Source: Bombardia bombarda
Taxonomy: Eukaryota > Ascomycota > Sordariomycetes > Sordariales > Lasiosphaeriaceae
Assembly: GCA_030512295.1 (NCBI GenBank)
Contig: JAULSR010000004.1
Span: forward strand, 2,418,001 to 2,482,000
DNA: 64,000 bases
Direction of reading: 5' to 3'
The notes under the pieces were generated by a model. The model searched no databases. It was not told the origin of the DNA and saw only the letters and a program-made list of their open reading frames with translations. This document shows, one piece after another, positions 43,252-55,600 of this stretch. Position 1 is the stretch's first letter. The number at the start of each line of letters is the position of its first letter. Position numbers and translations under genes: made by a program.

Positions 43252-46200
43252 ACTACTATCTGGCGTTGCAGGCAGAAGGTGGGGAGTCTTGCTGCGACAA
43301 TAGCTTCAGTGCTGGTTGCTCTGGGTCTATAGAGCGACGGGTGGTTAAACCATACGTCCTCGCGAGTTCAAAGTGGCTGTTCTCTTCAACGGCGGATACG
43401 AGTGGAACTGTGGCAGCTGCTTGGGAGACGAGGTGCGCGGTTGAACTTCATGGGCACTTGCCTTCACGGGCACTGCATTGGCAAGCAGATGTTGGACGCG
43501 CGGGGCACCGGGATTTAGGGGCTTGGCAAAAAACAGCCCGAGTTGAACAGGACAATTGCCAGCAGCACCTCTTTCTAAAATTGAACAAAAGACACAAAGC
43601 GTGATGATTGTAGACTTTCAATCATCAGCTTTCTGGACCGTTGGTTGGAGATCCGGATGAGGTGAAGGATGGTGGTTGTTCAGGTGCAACGAGGTCAACT
43701 GCTGATGATTCCGATGATCCTTGGATTCCCCCTGCAACCGACCCCACTTCCCCAGATCTTAGGGCTTGAAAATCCCCACCTGATGCTGCCCGTCCAATCA
43801 AGGACACTGTCCAAGACATTGGCCGCCGTCTTTCCCGTCTGTCTGTGCCTCCAATTACCCCTGTCATCAATCGCTGTCACGGGGCGCGAAGAACAGCTGG
43901 TGTGTGTTGTCGTGGAACATTGATACGTGCAAATGACAGCAGGTTACATATATAATATCAAACGGTTACATACATTCGAGACTGTTTTAATAGCTCAATA
44001 AAATGAACAAAAGATCTCGTGAGTAACAGTGGCTCAAGCCAGCATTTCACGGGACAGCGTGTTTCCCAATTAATGCCATGATGAGCAGAGAGGTCACCGC
44101 GGCAGTGCGCTTTGAACACACTCGGCCAAAATAGGAAAAAGAAGAGAAAAAGGATGGTAAATGTGAGATACCGATTTAGGGATAAAACAATTAAACATGA
44201 TGTTCATGTCAAAACCAATATTTGTGTACCTTGAACAAAGGCATTGTCTACATCGCAGTACATTGGCAGGTGTTTATAACTTACCTACCTACCTTTGGAC
44301 CGTCACAAATCCGGAACATGGGGGAGGTGGCTGAAACTTTGTAGAACCAAATAGAGTCATTCAATTCCGGTATATCAGGCACTCGTTAGTTCTGCATGTT
44401 AAGATAGTAGCTTCCTGAGCGAGTGTTGACTGTACATCTCATAGCACGCATCCAGCATCATTACATCTGAAATCTGTATCTTGACTGCAGAGACAAAAAA
44501 CTGCAACGTCTCGGCACGGGGAGTACTCACGGAAAGTATCTCCCCCCAGAATGTGTCAACCTGCGTTTTAGAGATTGCCACCTCAGCAAAGATCATGGCT
44601 GCTTTAACAGGTTGCTCAAACGAGCTCAATGCTGTGCTGTGGATATCCCGAGATTAAGTTAGGCTGACAAGGAATGAGCACTAGGGAAAATAACGGCAGG
44701 AGCATTGGAAGCGGCAAGCGCCAAAGTACTCCTCTCAAAGAGAACAGCGACGAAGCAAGTTGGGCCGGGGACAAAACTGGTGAGCAAAGAAAAACGGCAG
44801 GAGCGTTGGACGTCCCTGGGGGCACGCAAAACACATCGGTGATGGGCATGGGTCACGACAGGGGTCAAAAAGGGCGAGCAAGCAGAGACCTGCCAGAGAG
44901 TGAATCACCAGCATTACCAAGCGAGTGTCCTCGCATAACAATGCCAGCCCTGTTGCCGCGAAAGCAGGATGTTTTCGGGCTTGTCGCCATGGAAGAACAA
45001 TGCCACCGTGTCTGTCGTCATAGAAGCATTCAAGCTCATGAGGCACTATTTTAGTACATCAGCGTACCAGCAGCCATGCCCAAATATGGCAAGAGCGGTT
45101 TCTGAACCTACTTTGTGATGGGGCAAATGCTCCAAATGGCGAAGATGCCCGTAGTCTTCCAACGGCAGGTACAATTTGAGACGCGGGAGACACCTTATTT
45201 CCTTCGTCCGTGGCGCCTTCCTTATGAGTAATGATGAACCGTGAACGTGGAGTTCCATGGCCATAAAAGCGCTTCATACGTAATTTGGTGGTCTGTTGTG
45301 CCTTCCTTGTTGGTAAATGCTACCACTTCGTCGCATACACAGCGATATGCTACACGGAGATACTCGGGCTAAGCTAAATTACAAACGTTATAAATACTAA
45401 TCCATTCGCGCTTGCGAACTTTTAGTATGCATAATTTATTGGAGTAATGTTATCAGAAGTGATACTGATATAATTAGCGTACGTGATGGATTATCTCACC
45501 TGTCCCAGACACCACAGATGCCACAAACCTGGGCAGAGATGGTGGAGCTCCAATGTAACGTGAGTAACATCTAGGTATCTGGCTAAATCTGTAGCACAGA
45601 CGTGACCAAGTCGAAATCTGTCTGCTTTCAATGTTTAACACAGATAAGTAATGACGCCTATCTATCACTACAGTCAGATATAGAAGCCTCAACAATTAGA
45701 CTTAGTCAGAATCAATGAACTCCGTTCACATGAAACCTTTCCTCATTCGGTGATACCTTCCCCATAGTATATATATCTCTAATCAATCCTGTCACGTCTG
45801 ATTCTTATCATGTCAACGGGCGGGCAAAATACAAAGACTCCGATGGCACTACGTCCAAAGTCACGACATCCTGTTGGCCACCTTATCGGACCCAAACGAG
45901 ACCTCCACGGTGCATCCGACCCGATAGATTTTGAGCGAGCGGAAACAACAGACGATGATACACGGATATACCCGGCGTCACGCACAGCGACGGCATTTAA
46001 GGTACCTGCCTTAAGTATTGAAAGAGCTCAAGGCCCACCTCATTGGGCAGGTTTGCCAAGCCTCAATTCCGCTCCGGCACCGGTCATCACCGGTCATCAC
46101 GACCCGAAAGGGGAAACAGCAGGAAGGTACGTGGTGATAACGCCAGCACTCTTGCCTATTCTGTTGTTCAAGTGAACTCTATCGGCCCGCCTCTGTCTCG

Positions 46201-46483
46201 TCCCTCGGAGGGCACTTGCCGTCCAGTTACTAGGTTTAAATACCGGTCCCTGCTGCCCCCTTCCATTTTTCTTTCCATTCCCGTGTCCAGACTAACCCGC
46301 CAGCCAGAGCAGCCGCCGCCGCCGCCACTGCCTATCGCCTGTCGCCTGTTGCCAATCGCCAATTTTCTGCCACTTGTCGACTGCGGCCTGCCGTCGTGTC
46401 TGGCGCTGCACAGACCTGCCCCTTTAATTTTATCCCTTTTCTGCGCTACAAGTTCCCGCTCGCGGCGTCGAGGGCTGCCAACA
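43252..46483. other. Long intergenic region
   Basis: About 3.2 kb without a recognisable gene. Sequence upstream of 46484 is in frame with the transporter back to 46043 but reads as Pro/Arg/Leu-rich leader rather than protein. A CCGGTCATCA duplication lies at 46080-46099. The part 44,150-44,300 is AT-richer. Confidence 0.4.
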
Positions 46484-48388
46484 ATGGCCTCGGACCCGGC
46501 GTCCCCGGCCTTCGCCCGGATAAACGCAGCTCCCTTCGGCGCCGCGAGCAGTGGCACCGCCGAGAGCTCTGTAGTATCCTTCCCAGCCTTCGCCCTGCCC
46601 CCGGATTCCGTCCAGGATTCAGGAACCAGGACCCCAGAGCTCTCTGAGACAGATCCTGCCATCGAAGCAGGCACATCGGTCCCGCCGATGATGGAACCGC
46701 CACCGACACCATTCACAACCCACTCTCTTTGGGGCAAACGCTTTATTGTCATCGCGGCCTCGATGGCCGCCTTCTTCTCGCCGCTCACGGCGCAGATCTA
46801 CCTTCCGGCGCTTACCCTCCTGGCTGAGGAATTCCACGTCAGCAACGCCGAGATCAATCTGACTGTAACAACTTACATGATCTTCCAGGGCATCACGCCG
46901 ATGCTCATTGGCGGCTTTGCCGACACCGCCGGACGGCGTCCCGCCTACGTCCTCTGCTTCGTCATCTACATCGCCGCCAACATTGGCTTGGCGAGATGCA
47001 ACACCTTTGCCTGTCTCCTTGGTCTCCGCTGTGTTCAGTCTGCGGGCTCAAGCACCACCGTCGCTCTTGCACAGGCCGTGGTGGCAGACACCATTCAGAG
47101 AGACGACCGCGGCAAGTACATCGGTATCACAATCCTCCCCATCATCCTCGGCCCCAGCATCGGGCCTGTCATCGGCGGCATCATCGCGCAGTATCTCGGC
47201 TGGCGCTGGATCTTTTGGTTCCTCGCAATCTTGGGCACCGCCGTTCTTGTAGCCATGATCCTTTTCTTCCCCGAAACATGCCGCACTATTGTCGGTAACG
47301 GCTCGGTACGAGCCCACGGCATCTACCACACGCTTCCGCAAAACATCAAGTTCTATAGACGTCGCAGCTCCGCACGCAAGAGTCGAGCCGAGGCAAGGGC
47401 GACACGTCAGACTCTCTTTGGAATGGATCCGACTGATCAACGGCGACGCTTCTCGACCGTGACCATGACATCGTCGCTGCGTACAGTCAAGTTTAATCTA
47501 GCGCCGCTGAATCTGTTCAGCAGCTTGACAATCTTGTTCGAAAAGGAGCTCGGTATCGTGCTGCTCTACTCAGCGCTCGTCTTCGCCGGCTTTTATGCTG
47601 TCGCCACTGCGCTGCCTTCTCAGTTCGCCAAACTCTACCACTTATCAGATCTGGAAATCGGCTTAACATACCTAGCAATGGCGGGCGGCACCGCGATGTC
47701 TGGCATTGTCGGATATGTGTTGGACTGGAACTATAAACGCTACAAGACTAAGCTTGGTATCGTCGACATCCCTGGCCAGGACTCGGATCTGACCGACTTC
47801 CCTATCGAGCGCGCGCGTCTAGAGGTTGGCATTCCGCTCATGCTGCTCACGTCACTCGCTATGATCGGGTGGGGATGGGCGCTGCAATTCGAAGCACATC
47901 TAGCCGTCCCCTGCGTGTTGTTGTTCTTGATCGGGCTTGGCATGATCGGGTTCAACAATGCGACAAACGCTTTGGTTATCGACATCAACGCGAGCAATGC
48001 GGGCGCAGCGATCGCGGCGAATAATTTGACGCGGTGTCTGCTGGGCGCGGGCATGTCAGCGGCCATTCTACCCATGATTGATGCCATGGGGGCGGGATGG
48101 GCGTACTTCCTTATCGGCATCTTGTATGTGGTGTTTGCGCCAACGATGTGGCTGGTCATGAGCAGAGGTGTTAAATGGAGAGCCCAGGTGAGGGAGAGGG
48201 ATGCGCGCAAGAAGCTCAAGAAGAAAGAGAAGCAGGAAGCTCAGAGTGCTGGAGGTGTTGCGGAGAAGGCCGAGGATCCAGAGCAGGGGGCCAATACTGA
48301 CGACAATTGGGCCATCAATCCTAATGGTCTGGGCGGCGCGCCAAGGCCTGATGATCGCGCCAGGGAGGACAAAGTGTTTGTAGTCTAG
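46484..48388 (+). CDS. DHA1-type MFS drug:H+ antiporter
   Basis: The 634-aa product is taken from MASDPASP; the same frame extends 147 codons upstream without protein-like composition. After about 85 disordered residues, twelve transmembrane helices begin at FIVIAASMAAFFSPL. The loop between helices 2 and 3 has the MFS motif GGFADTAGRRPAYV. Helix 5 has the antiporter motif C-like GPSIGPVIGG followed by WRWIFWF. A long cytosolic loop of about 100 residues with basic/Ser sequence (YRRRSSARKSRAEARATR) separates the halves. The C-terminus is a Lys/Glu-rich tail. This matches the 12-TM DHA1 family (Qdr/Dtr-like), which export drugs, polyamines or wall precursors by proton antiport. Substrate is unknown. 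Confidence 0.92.
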   Translation: MASDPASPAFARINAAPFGAASSGTAESSVVSFPAFALPPDSVQDSGTRTPELSETDPAIEAGTSVPPMMEPPPTPFTTHSLWGKRFIVIAASMAAFFSPLTAQIYLPALTLLAEEFHVSNAEINLTVTTYMIFQGITPMLIGGFADTAGRRPAYVLCFVIYIAANIGLARCNTFACLLGLRCVQSAGSSTTVALAQAVVADTIQRDDRGKYIGITILPIILGPSIGPVIGGIIAQYLGWRWIFWFLAILGTAVLVAMILFFPETCRTIVGNGSVRAHGIYHTLPQNIKFYRRRSSARKSRAEARATRQTLFGMDPTDQRRRFSTVTMTSSLRTVKFNLAPLNLFSSLTILFEKELGIVLLYSALVFAGFYAVATALPSQFAKLYHLSDLEIGLTYLAMAGGTAMSGIVGYVLDWNYKRYKTKLGIVDIPGQDSDLTDFPIERARLEVGIPLMLLTSLAMIGWGWALQFEAHLAVPCVLLFLIGLGMIGFNNATNALVIDINASNAGAAIAANNLTRCLLGAGMSAAILPMIDAMGAGWAYFLIGILYVVFAPTMWLVMSRGVKWRAQVRERDARKKLKKKEKQEAQSAGGVAEKAEDPEQGANTDDNWAINPNGLGGAPRPDDRAREDKVFVV

Positions 48389-49773
48389 CGGTAGGCCGAC
48401 GTGTATGTGTAGAGGAATGAGCGGGTGTCAGTTGAAGTTGGCGTGGATGTAGGTTCGACATTGAGCTATGTTGTAATAATGTGGGCGATCCATTTGCGGC
48501 GATATTGATGATGGAAAGTTGAGCATATCACGGTAGGCTCTTGATGTGCCTGTTTTGTTCGGGGGCGACATGGATGGGATTTCAGTGGATCATAGCACGG
48601 CGTTGATTTGGCACGGCCATTTTATCTTGGCCTCAGGGCTCATACAGTTCGGTCTATTTTTCGATTCGAGCATCGTTAGAAAACACTTAGTTTAAGCAGT
48701 ACGTAGATTACATGAGGCTCAGCTGGGAGCTGCGCAGTTTAATGAAAGTCAGTTTTATTCTGGGGCACCTGCTATTATTTATTATTGTAATTGCATATTG
48801 TGACAAAGAGCCGTCCTCCACTTCCTCTCTGTTGTCAGCTGGTACTTTCGTGGGACGCAAATCTCCAGGGAGGTAATATCGGCTGTGGGACTTTGGTGGT
48901 AAGGACTCAGATGGCCCATCGCTTCCTGCCTGAAGTGAATTTCATCCACTTCCACGAGTTTTGAGTAAGGTAGGACAATAATGTTTTTGGCATTCTGCCG
49001 CTTGGTTACCACCAGTGCCCCGCCACATTCCCTTTCGCCGACGTTGGGTTTCACACGGCTCCGATTAGAGGCTACCCAGGTACTCGGTGCCCTATCTTGT
49101 GACTTTTCGGTCTTGCACAGCGCCGACCCTCCTCACGGGCAGCTGTCGTCTTCCGGTCGCGACGTACAAATTTGGCTGGTCTCATATGGACACCAATTCA
49201 CCGAGAGAACCGAGTACCTGCCAGTACTCTACTTTGAGCCCTTGCCCGCCGCCCAGTCACATGCCTGCCCTAGCTGATGCTGGTCTCGTCATATCCATGC
49301 TTTCCTAATCTAGACGCCGATACTCGACCACCGATCCAGTAACGAAGACGACAGTCTGCGAACCCATGGACGGCGGCCACTATTCAGTGCGTCGGTGAAT
49401 CACAAGAGGAGGGGCATACAGTTTCATGTGGACGGGCAAGTGGTAGAGAACACCACCTGTTGGAGACGCCAGCCGCAGTGGGCCTTGTGTGTTTGCTGCT
49501 AGCTGGAAGCAATCGAGACCCAAGATTGACCCCAATAAGCTTCCAGTCGACTCGACACTTCAATACAATGTGCTTCTTCCTCACGGCGGTCAAGTCTCAA
49601 AAATACAAGGGCAGCAGAACCAGAGCTTTGCCCCTAACTTTTTTGCCTTGTCGCTGGGTCTCTCCTACCTCGATACCCTCAACAGACGCACTGTCAAGTG
49701 TATATCTCATTCGCTCATGTTGTTGTCCTCCTTGGTCTCTCGAGAAGCGGCTCTCCTCTTCGTCGCCGCCTAG
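48389..49773. other. Intergenic
   Basis: No confident gene. A frame at about 49489-49773 (including LPVDSTLQYNVLLPHGGQV) looks somewhat protein-like but has no ATG and ends at the inserted LTR, so it may be a gene fragment broken by that insertion. Confidence 0.3.
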
Positions 49774-50022
49774 TATTAAATTTACGATTAATTAAAGGTA
49801 TATAGCTATAGAGCTATGATTAGTCGATAGGGTAAGAGGTATGTAAAATAGTAGGGAACTAGTCAAGTGTCCTTAGAGCCCTTTTAAAACTACCCACTTC
49901 CTGTCCCCATAGTTCGTGATCTCTTTAATATAGATAAGCAAAAGAATATAATAACAACAACCCCTAACCCGTTCTCTACGGTTACTATAGTGACTCGTAT
50001 AAATGACCTTGTCATTTCAACA
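49774..50022 (+). mobile_element. Solo LTR B in the gene-rich region, RIP-like decay
   Basis: This 249-bp copy aligns end to end with the LTR at 10803-11063 in the same orientation. Its start is decayed (TATTAAATTTACG for TGTCGGATTTAC) and it ends TTTCAACA. Differences are dominated by G-to-A and C-to-T. The flanks (CCTAG, AGAAC) show no clear 5-bp duplication. A short T tract (about 50035-50047) follows. Confidence 0.88.
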
Positions 50023-50663
50023 AGAACTTTTATATTTTTTTTTTTTTATATATGTGACGGCACGGTAGATCACCAGAGACAGGGCTACAGGAATGATCCC
50101 ACTATAGGTTAATCCCACGCGGAACCTTCCTTATCTAATCTATACGTGACGTCTAGCCTAGTCCGGCTAGCGCCCGCACGGACCATGCTCCCAATCCAGG
50201 TCGGTCAATCCGTGACACAATCGATCTTAAGCCCTGCTTGCAGTACTGAGCCCAGTCAGTTATCCTTTGTTTTTGGATATCCTTCAGTCACGTCAGTGCC
50301 GATCTTGAGGCACGCTCGGGCGGGAGGAGTGGAACTGGAGGCGGCAAAGACGTTGAAAAAAGGGAGAACCCTGCCAAGCCATTCGAAAGCTACCGTGAAC
50401 ATCACCCTGAACCCAGCAAAAGGGCTCAATTATGCTGAGCTAAGTCTGGGGCGGGCCGTCGCTCGCGCATTCAGCTGATGGTGTTTAGTGGCAGCTTGGT
50501 GTTTTAGCCTCACCCGTCGGTGGTAGGGCTGAATTGACGACCTAGCCTGCGAACACTACATCAATGTGGTATACCGGCAGCACGGCATGCGCGGTGTTGG
50601 CTTTTGCTTTAGTTTCATGTAGGACACTTAATTGCCACGTTTCCAACACCCCGTCGAGTGCCG

Positions 50664-50715
50664 CATTTTCACCTTGCATTTTCACCTTGCATTTTCACCT
50701 TGCATTTTCACCTTG
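50664..50715. repeat. 13-bp tandem repeat CATTTTCACCTTG, four perfect copies
   Basis: Four identical head-to-tail units. Confidence 0.95.
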
Positions 50716-51165
50716 ACATGGCGCACGCTTGCGTTGGTTCTGGCTGCAGGCGGCTGATGGTGTTTCTTGGCTGGGTCTCACAGGTGACGGCCTGGCGCGC
50801 AAGCAAAGCAGACAATTGCTTGTGCCCTTTGATTGCTGCCTGGTATGGAACACCAAGTTCTGAGTGGTGATGGCCGCCAAGACAGTCGGGCCGCAGGATG
50901 CCGAATTGTTGGTTGCGCAAGTCTCACGAGCCAAAGAGTGGCAGCTCCCCGATGCAGGGCGCTGGCTGGCTGCACTTCCTGCTGTGGGCGGCGCAGCGAG
51001 CTATCCCCGAAGCAGGCTGGCGTCGAGGCAAATCCATCCACAAGTGGACTTTGGCGGGGACCGGATCGAGGTGCCGAGAGTGTGAAGGGGTGAAGGGGTG
51101 GACAGCGTGGAGAATGCCTACTGTGTAGAGGAAGAAACGAGAGAAGGAAGAAGCGAAATGCGCAT

Positions 51166-51197
51166 CCACCACCACCACCACCACCACCACCACCACC
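51166..51197. repeat. (CAC)n microsatellite
   Basis: About ten CAC units, not inside a supported gene. Confidence 0.95.
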
Positions 51198-51950
51198 GCC
51201 ACAATTCCCGTCCAACACGTGGAAACCCTGGGAGCTGAATGGTGACGGGTTTTTGGGGGGAAACATATTGCTGGGAACAGCGCTACCACCACCCACTAAC
51301 GACCGTTTGCTTCCCCATCATGCCGTCAACAGACCGCGCCGTCCACGTGGTGATGCGGGTGCCGATGGGTGCTAGTGTGCTGAGGCAATCAAAACCAGAC
51401 AATCGGGGTCGCATTGCTGATTTGCTGAGCCGTTCAGTGAGATTTGGGCCACTCAAAATCATGCCGGTGATGGACGCAAAGAACTTGTGCTCATCCAGTC
51501 AGATGGTCAGATTGACAACCGGCGGGCCCGTTCGTGGGGGCTGAATCACCCCTCTTCCTCTCTCTCGCTTGATCAGCACAATGGCACACGGTGGGAACAG
51601 GTTTGATGGCGTGCTACGTGCCCATGACAAGTCTCGCTAAAGACCCGCCTGTGATCGCTGTGCAAGCGGGCCCCTCATGGCCCCAGATGGTTGTCTCGGA
51701 TATGCAGCCCCTTATCACCGAGGATCGAGACGGCTAACATTGCGCTGTGGGAGGGACAAATCGACCCGCCACGGTGAACGCTTTTGGGCGCAGACTCCGG
51801 TCTTCCGCACCAGATGCTGGTGAGAGCACTGGGTGGGTTTCTCGTTAATCTGACAATCCCGACCATATGCCATCTCCCTGGCCTGTGTTCTAGTGACTCT
51901 GGTTTCTAGCCAGCTGTTGTTCTAAATGCCTCCCGACAGCCCGCATAATC

Positions 51951-51979
51951 CCGCACCCGCACCCGCACCCGCACCCGCA
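51951..51979. repeat. (CCGCAC)n tandem repeat
   Basis: About five CCGCAC units followed by diverged GCAATTGCAACTGCAACC. Confidence 0.9.
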
Positions 51980-52302
51980 ATTGCAACTGCAACCGCTTGT
52001 CATTTTCTGACCTAGCCATTCTCGGTACCTTACGGTGGTGTAGAAGGATGTTTGCCTAACCTGGTGCGATTGATTGATCGTCGACGAGCCTATCCCGCAG
52101 CATCTCCAGGTCCACCACTACGACCCCCTGACCCGTCTAGCGAAAGAGGCCCCTCTTCAAATCCGCCTCTAGCTCGTCCTCCGTCAGGATCTTGCCCGTT
52201 CCAAGCGAATTCCAAGCCCACTTTCGCCCGTTGAAGTGTGGTTCCGCCGTCCCCAATTTGTCCACGTCTGGCCCTCCCAGCTTGCGCGAGCGACATACGC
52301 CA

Positions 52303-54381
52303 ATGGAGCGCGACAAGATAGCAACGACGGCCACCGACAGGAACAGCAGCTTCCATCATCACGATGTCGACATCGTTCCTATTCCCGACCCGACGGTAAC
52401 GACCCACACTGTGCAGCCCCTGCCTGTTAAGCCCGTGGTCCAGCCCTCCTCCTCCTCCTCCTCGACGACTCTCACAACCATAACCATGGCGCCCAGGTTG
52501 TCGACATCGCCGACTATGTCCGCGTCATCCTCATCCTCTCCCCGGACAGGCGGAGGGAGCAGAGGCAGCGTCACCTCCATGTCTTCCGCCTCTTCTTCCT
52601 CGCCGCCGAAATCGTCATCTTCTTCCTCGAGATCCAAGTCGGGATCGCCGCCCAAGACACCCGGCGGTAGTAATGGCGGCCTGCCTTTTGTCATGCAGGA
52701 CAAGTATGCCGCGCAGGACGACTGGGAAACACATCGGCCGACTATCACGCGCCTATATCTGGACGAGCACAAGACGTTGCGCGAGGTCAAGAAGCATATG
52801 GAGACGCACCACTTCTTTTTTGCAACGTATGTGGCCCCCTTGTTGACCCTGACTGGTGGCCCCCAGTAAAGCCTCACACACAAAAGCACACACAGGGGCA
52901 ATACACCATGACAACCTAAGCAGTTGAAGTAGCTGACAGATCATAGTGAAAAGATGTACAAAACCCGCATAAAGAAATGGTCTCTCGACAAAAACAACAA
53001 GATGGCCGAGGTAGTCCACATGGTGCGCCTCAAAGCCCAGCGCGACAAGATCGGCAAGCGCTCCGTATTCAGCGTGCGCAACCGGCCCGTCGACTGGAAG
53101 GATATTGAGCGCTACTTACACCGCACGCCCGGGTGCCAGGCAAAGATCAGCCACACCGACGACCATCTCGAGCTCGGCAGCGCCGCCCTCGGCATCGTCT
53201 GCCGCACGCCCTCGCCCGACCCCGTCCAGATGCTGTCGGTCCCGCCAAAACTCAACAACGTGCGCGAGATCCACCTCCACGAAGAGGTGCTGACCCACCT
53301 GCGCACCTACATGGACGGTGCCTTCTCGTCTGGCCTCTGGGTCCTCTCTGAGACGGACAAGTGCTACTTTGCCCGCGCCGGCGGCATCGCCTCGCTTCGC
53401 CTGTCCAACTGGTTCGAAAAGGTCGAGTGCGCCACCGGCTGGGAGGGCGGCACGTCGGAAACGGTCCGGCTCATCAACACGCAGATGGACGAGCTTGCCT
53501 CCCTCTTAAAAGACCAGGAACCGTCCCTGCTCTACTGCCTCATCCAAACGCACTTCAACCTCTCCCTCCGCCGCCCCGCCCTCGGCAAGCTCGTCTCCCC
53601 CTTCATCCTCAACATGTGCAACATCGTCCTCGGCCCGCACCACCCCATGACGCGCGTGCTCGACCGGCTCGGCCGCCTCCCCATGCCCGACCTGTCCCTG
53701 ACCGTCGAGCGCACCGCCAAGTTCCGCCTCGACTACTTCCAGTCCCTGCAGACGTGCGACGTCAAGAACTGGAGCACCGTCTTTGCCCTCTACCAGTACG
53801 CCAACGCGCTGTCCCCCGGCCCGCCCAGCAACGCGCAGGAGGTGGAGCGCGTCACGCGCCTGACCATGGACGAGCTCGACCCGTCCACGTCGCTGCGCTT
53901 CCAGATCGACTGCCAGGTGCTCTTCAAGCTCAGCAGCATCAACATCCTGCACGAGAACTGGGCCATGGCCGAGGAGGTGCTCACCTGTATGGGCGCCTTC
54001 ATCGCCCGCGCGGACCCGTCGAACACACCGTATTATACTACGGTTGTGTCGTTGTTTCTGCGGAACATGGGGCTGTTGAGGTTCAACACGGGCAGGAAGC
54101 GGGAGGCGCGGCAGTTTCTGAGGGAGAATTATAACTTCTGTATGGCGGCGTTCGGGCCGGAGGGGTTCAGGACGGTGTATGCGGTTGCGGGCTTGCTGTA
54201 CTATGACGTGGCGGAGACGGAGGACGAGGCGAGGGTGTGGAGGCGGTATATGGAGGTTGTGGATTTGGAGGCGATTGCGAAGAGGAGGAGTCTGGGCCCG
54301 ATGGCGAGTCTGCCGCCGATGAGGGCGGAGGAGGTGATGGAGTTGATGAAGTTTGGGGGGGGACGTGGAGGGGGGAGTTGA
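52303..54381 (+). CDS. Clr5-domain protein, two exons
   Basis: Exons are 52303-52826 and 52947-54381, joined by a 120-bp intron (GTATGT donor, ATCATAG acceptor) that splits one Thr codon; total 652 aa. Residues about 1-140 are Ser/Thr/Pro-rich and disordered. The Clr5 domain (about 143-200) spans the intron: WETHRPTITRLYLDEHKTLR, then HFFFAT, then EKMYKTRIKKWSLDKNNK. Clr5 domains are helical and named after an S. pombe silencing factor; in filamentous fungi they occur in many uncharacterised proteins with a long helical C-terminal region, as here (residues about 300-630, resembling TPR-like helical hairpins). A nuclear, chromatin-linked role is inferred only from the name-giving protein. Confidence 0.88.
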
Positions 54382-55321
54382 GTCGGGGTGGGGTGTTGAT
54401 GGGGATGGGTGATGGCGGGATGGGCGGGTTGGCGATGAGGGGGGGAGGAGGGGGAGGATGGGTGGGATAATGTGGTGGTGGATGGGGAGAGGTGGGAGAG
54501 GGAGGCGCAGGCTGTGGAGGTTTGAGTTTTTTTATTTGTTGCGTGTCTGTTGCTGGCTTTGCGAGGATGATTGGTTGGGGGGGGGGGGGGGGGGGGGGGG
54601 GGTGGTGTGTGTGTACGATTCATGTGAGCTGGGTGGCTGTATTGGCTTGGGAGCATGCATGCATACTAGCGAGCCGCCGGGAGGATTTACCTCGGAGGAT
54701 ATGGTTGTTTATGTTGCTTGCTTAAGGGAAACCGGTGTCAGGGGCTGGACAAGCCGGCATGGATATTGGATGGGAGGCGTTTGCCTTTTTGTTTTCTTGT
54801 TTCTTTTTGGATGGACGGCTGGGATCAATGGTTGGGACATTTTGGATTTGGACTTGGTTTTAATCTGGATCTTAAAACACTGGCAGCCCCATCAGCGCCA
54901 CCGTTAGTTTAAACTGGAGATTGGTTGGTCTCATCGACCTGCTACTTATAGGTAGAGTTTATACTACATGTTAGGTTTTTTTAACCATATGGGACGTGGG
55001 AATATGGACTATATTCGTTTCATGTGTCATGTTTATCTACTTTGAGGGCTCTAGAGAATAAGCCCAGCTCTATGGCGTACTCTTTCTGTAGTTCCTCATC
55101 TTTCAGCAGCGTAAGGTAGACGACTATCATAATCCCAGTCCAGCCAAGTTGGTTCAACGGCTACGTGTATATCACGGACAACAGGCAAGTACAAAAAGCA
55201 CCGTCAGTGAGGGTATGTACTGATAGTCCAGATGTTAAGACAAGGAGCAAACAGCCCCTTGACTGATGATTCTCAATGACAACGCAGCCTGACCTTACTC
55301 ACTCCCTTCAGCTGTCCATCA
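54382..55321. other. Intergenic, G-rich then ordinary
   Basis: The 3' flank of the Clr5 gene is extremely G-rich on the plus strand (54365-54605), including G26 at 54577-54602. No gene seen. Confidence 0.5.
54577..54602. repeat. G26 homopolymer
   Basis: Twenty-six consecutive G within a G-rich stretch just downstream of the Clr5-domain gene. Confidence 0.95.
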
Positions 55322-55600
55322 ACATCCAGCTTGGCAGCCCTTTCGCCTGCCTCCACCACCGCGGGCAGGTCTTAAATAACACACTGCTGAACTTTCACCT
55401 CTGGCAACTCCCGGTGAAACGTTCTCAGAGTGTTGCCATAACCACCAGCAATATCGACTCAGACGATGCGACCTAGCTCGTTGGCGGGATTGGTGCCTTC
55501 TCAAGAGGAGGGGGGATATAGAGGTCGTCAAATGGATGGCCGATCCATCCTTGAAGCAAACATTCCTAGCGTAGCAACGTATGACGTCGATCTCTTCAAT
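55322..55600 (-). pseudogene. O-methyltransferase relic
   Basis: Minus-strand reading gives the SAM-binding core of a plant/fungal-type O-methyltransferase: VDIAGGYGNTLRTFHRELP, then a stop, then DLPAVVEAGERAAK. Expected residues at the two stops are consistent with C-to-T changes (a TGA just before VDIAGG and TAA in place of the Gln of QDLP). Upstream (55500-55600) remnants such as DRPSI and NPANELG continue the domain in shifting frames. The C-terminal catalytic part is not found below 55322. Too short and damaged to function. Confidence 0.6.

Larger units (their letters stand above)
50023..52302. other. Intergenic with several simple repeats
   Basis: A plus-strand frame of 110 codons at 50146-50478 and several near 50,900 have no recognisable features. 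Tandem repeats at 50664-50715, 51166-51197 and 51951-51979 are the only structures seen. Confidence 0.4.

Noticed and set aside
46043..46483. 147-codon N-terminal extension of the MFS transporter
   Set aside because: Pro/Arg/Leu-rich leader-like composition; family N-termini and the ACAATGG start context support 46484.
50146..50478. 110-codon plus-strand frame
   Set aside because: Non-ATG-like start, no recognised motif and mixed composition; not enough support for a gene.
50664..50715. Possible CRISPR-like array
   Set aside because: Simple head-to-tail tandem without spacers, in a fungal genome.
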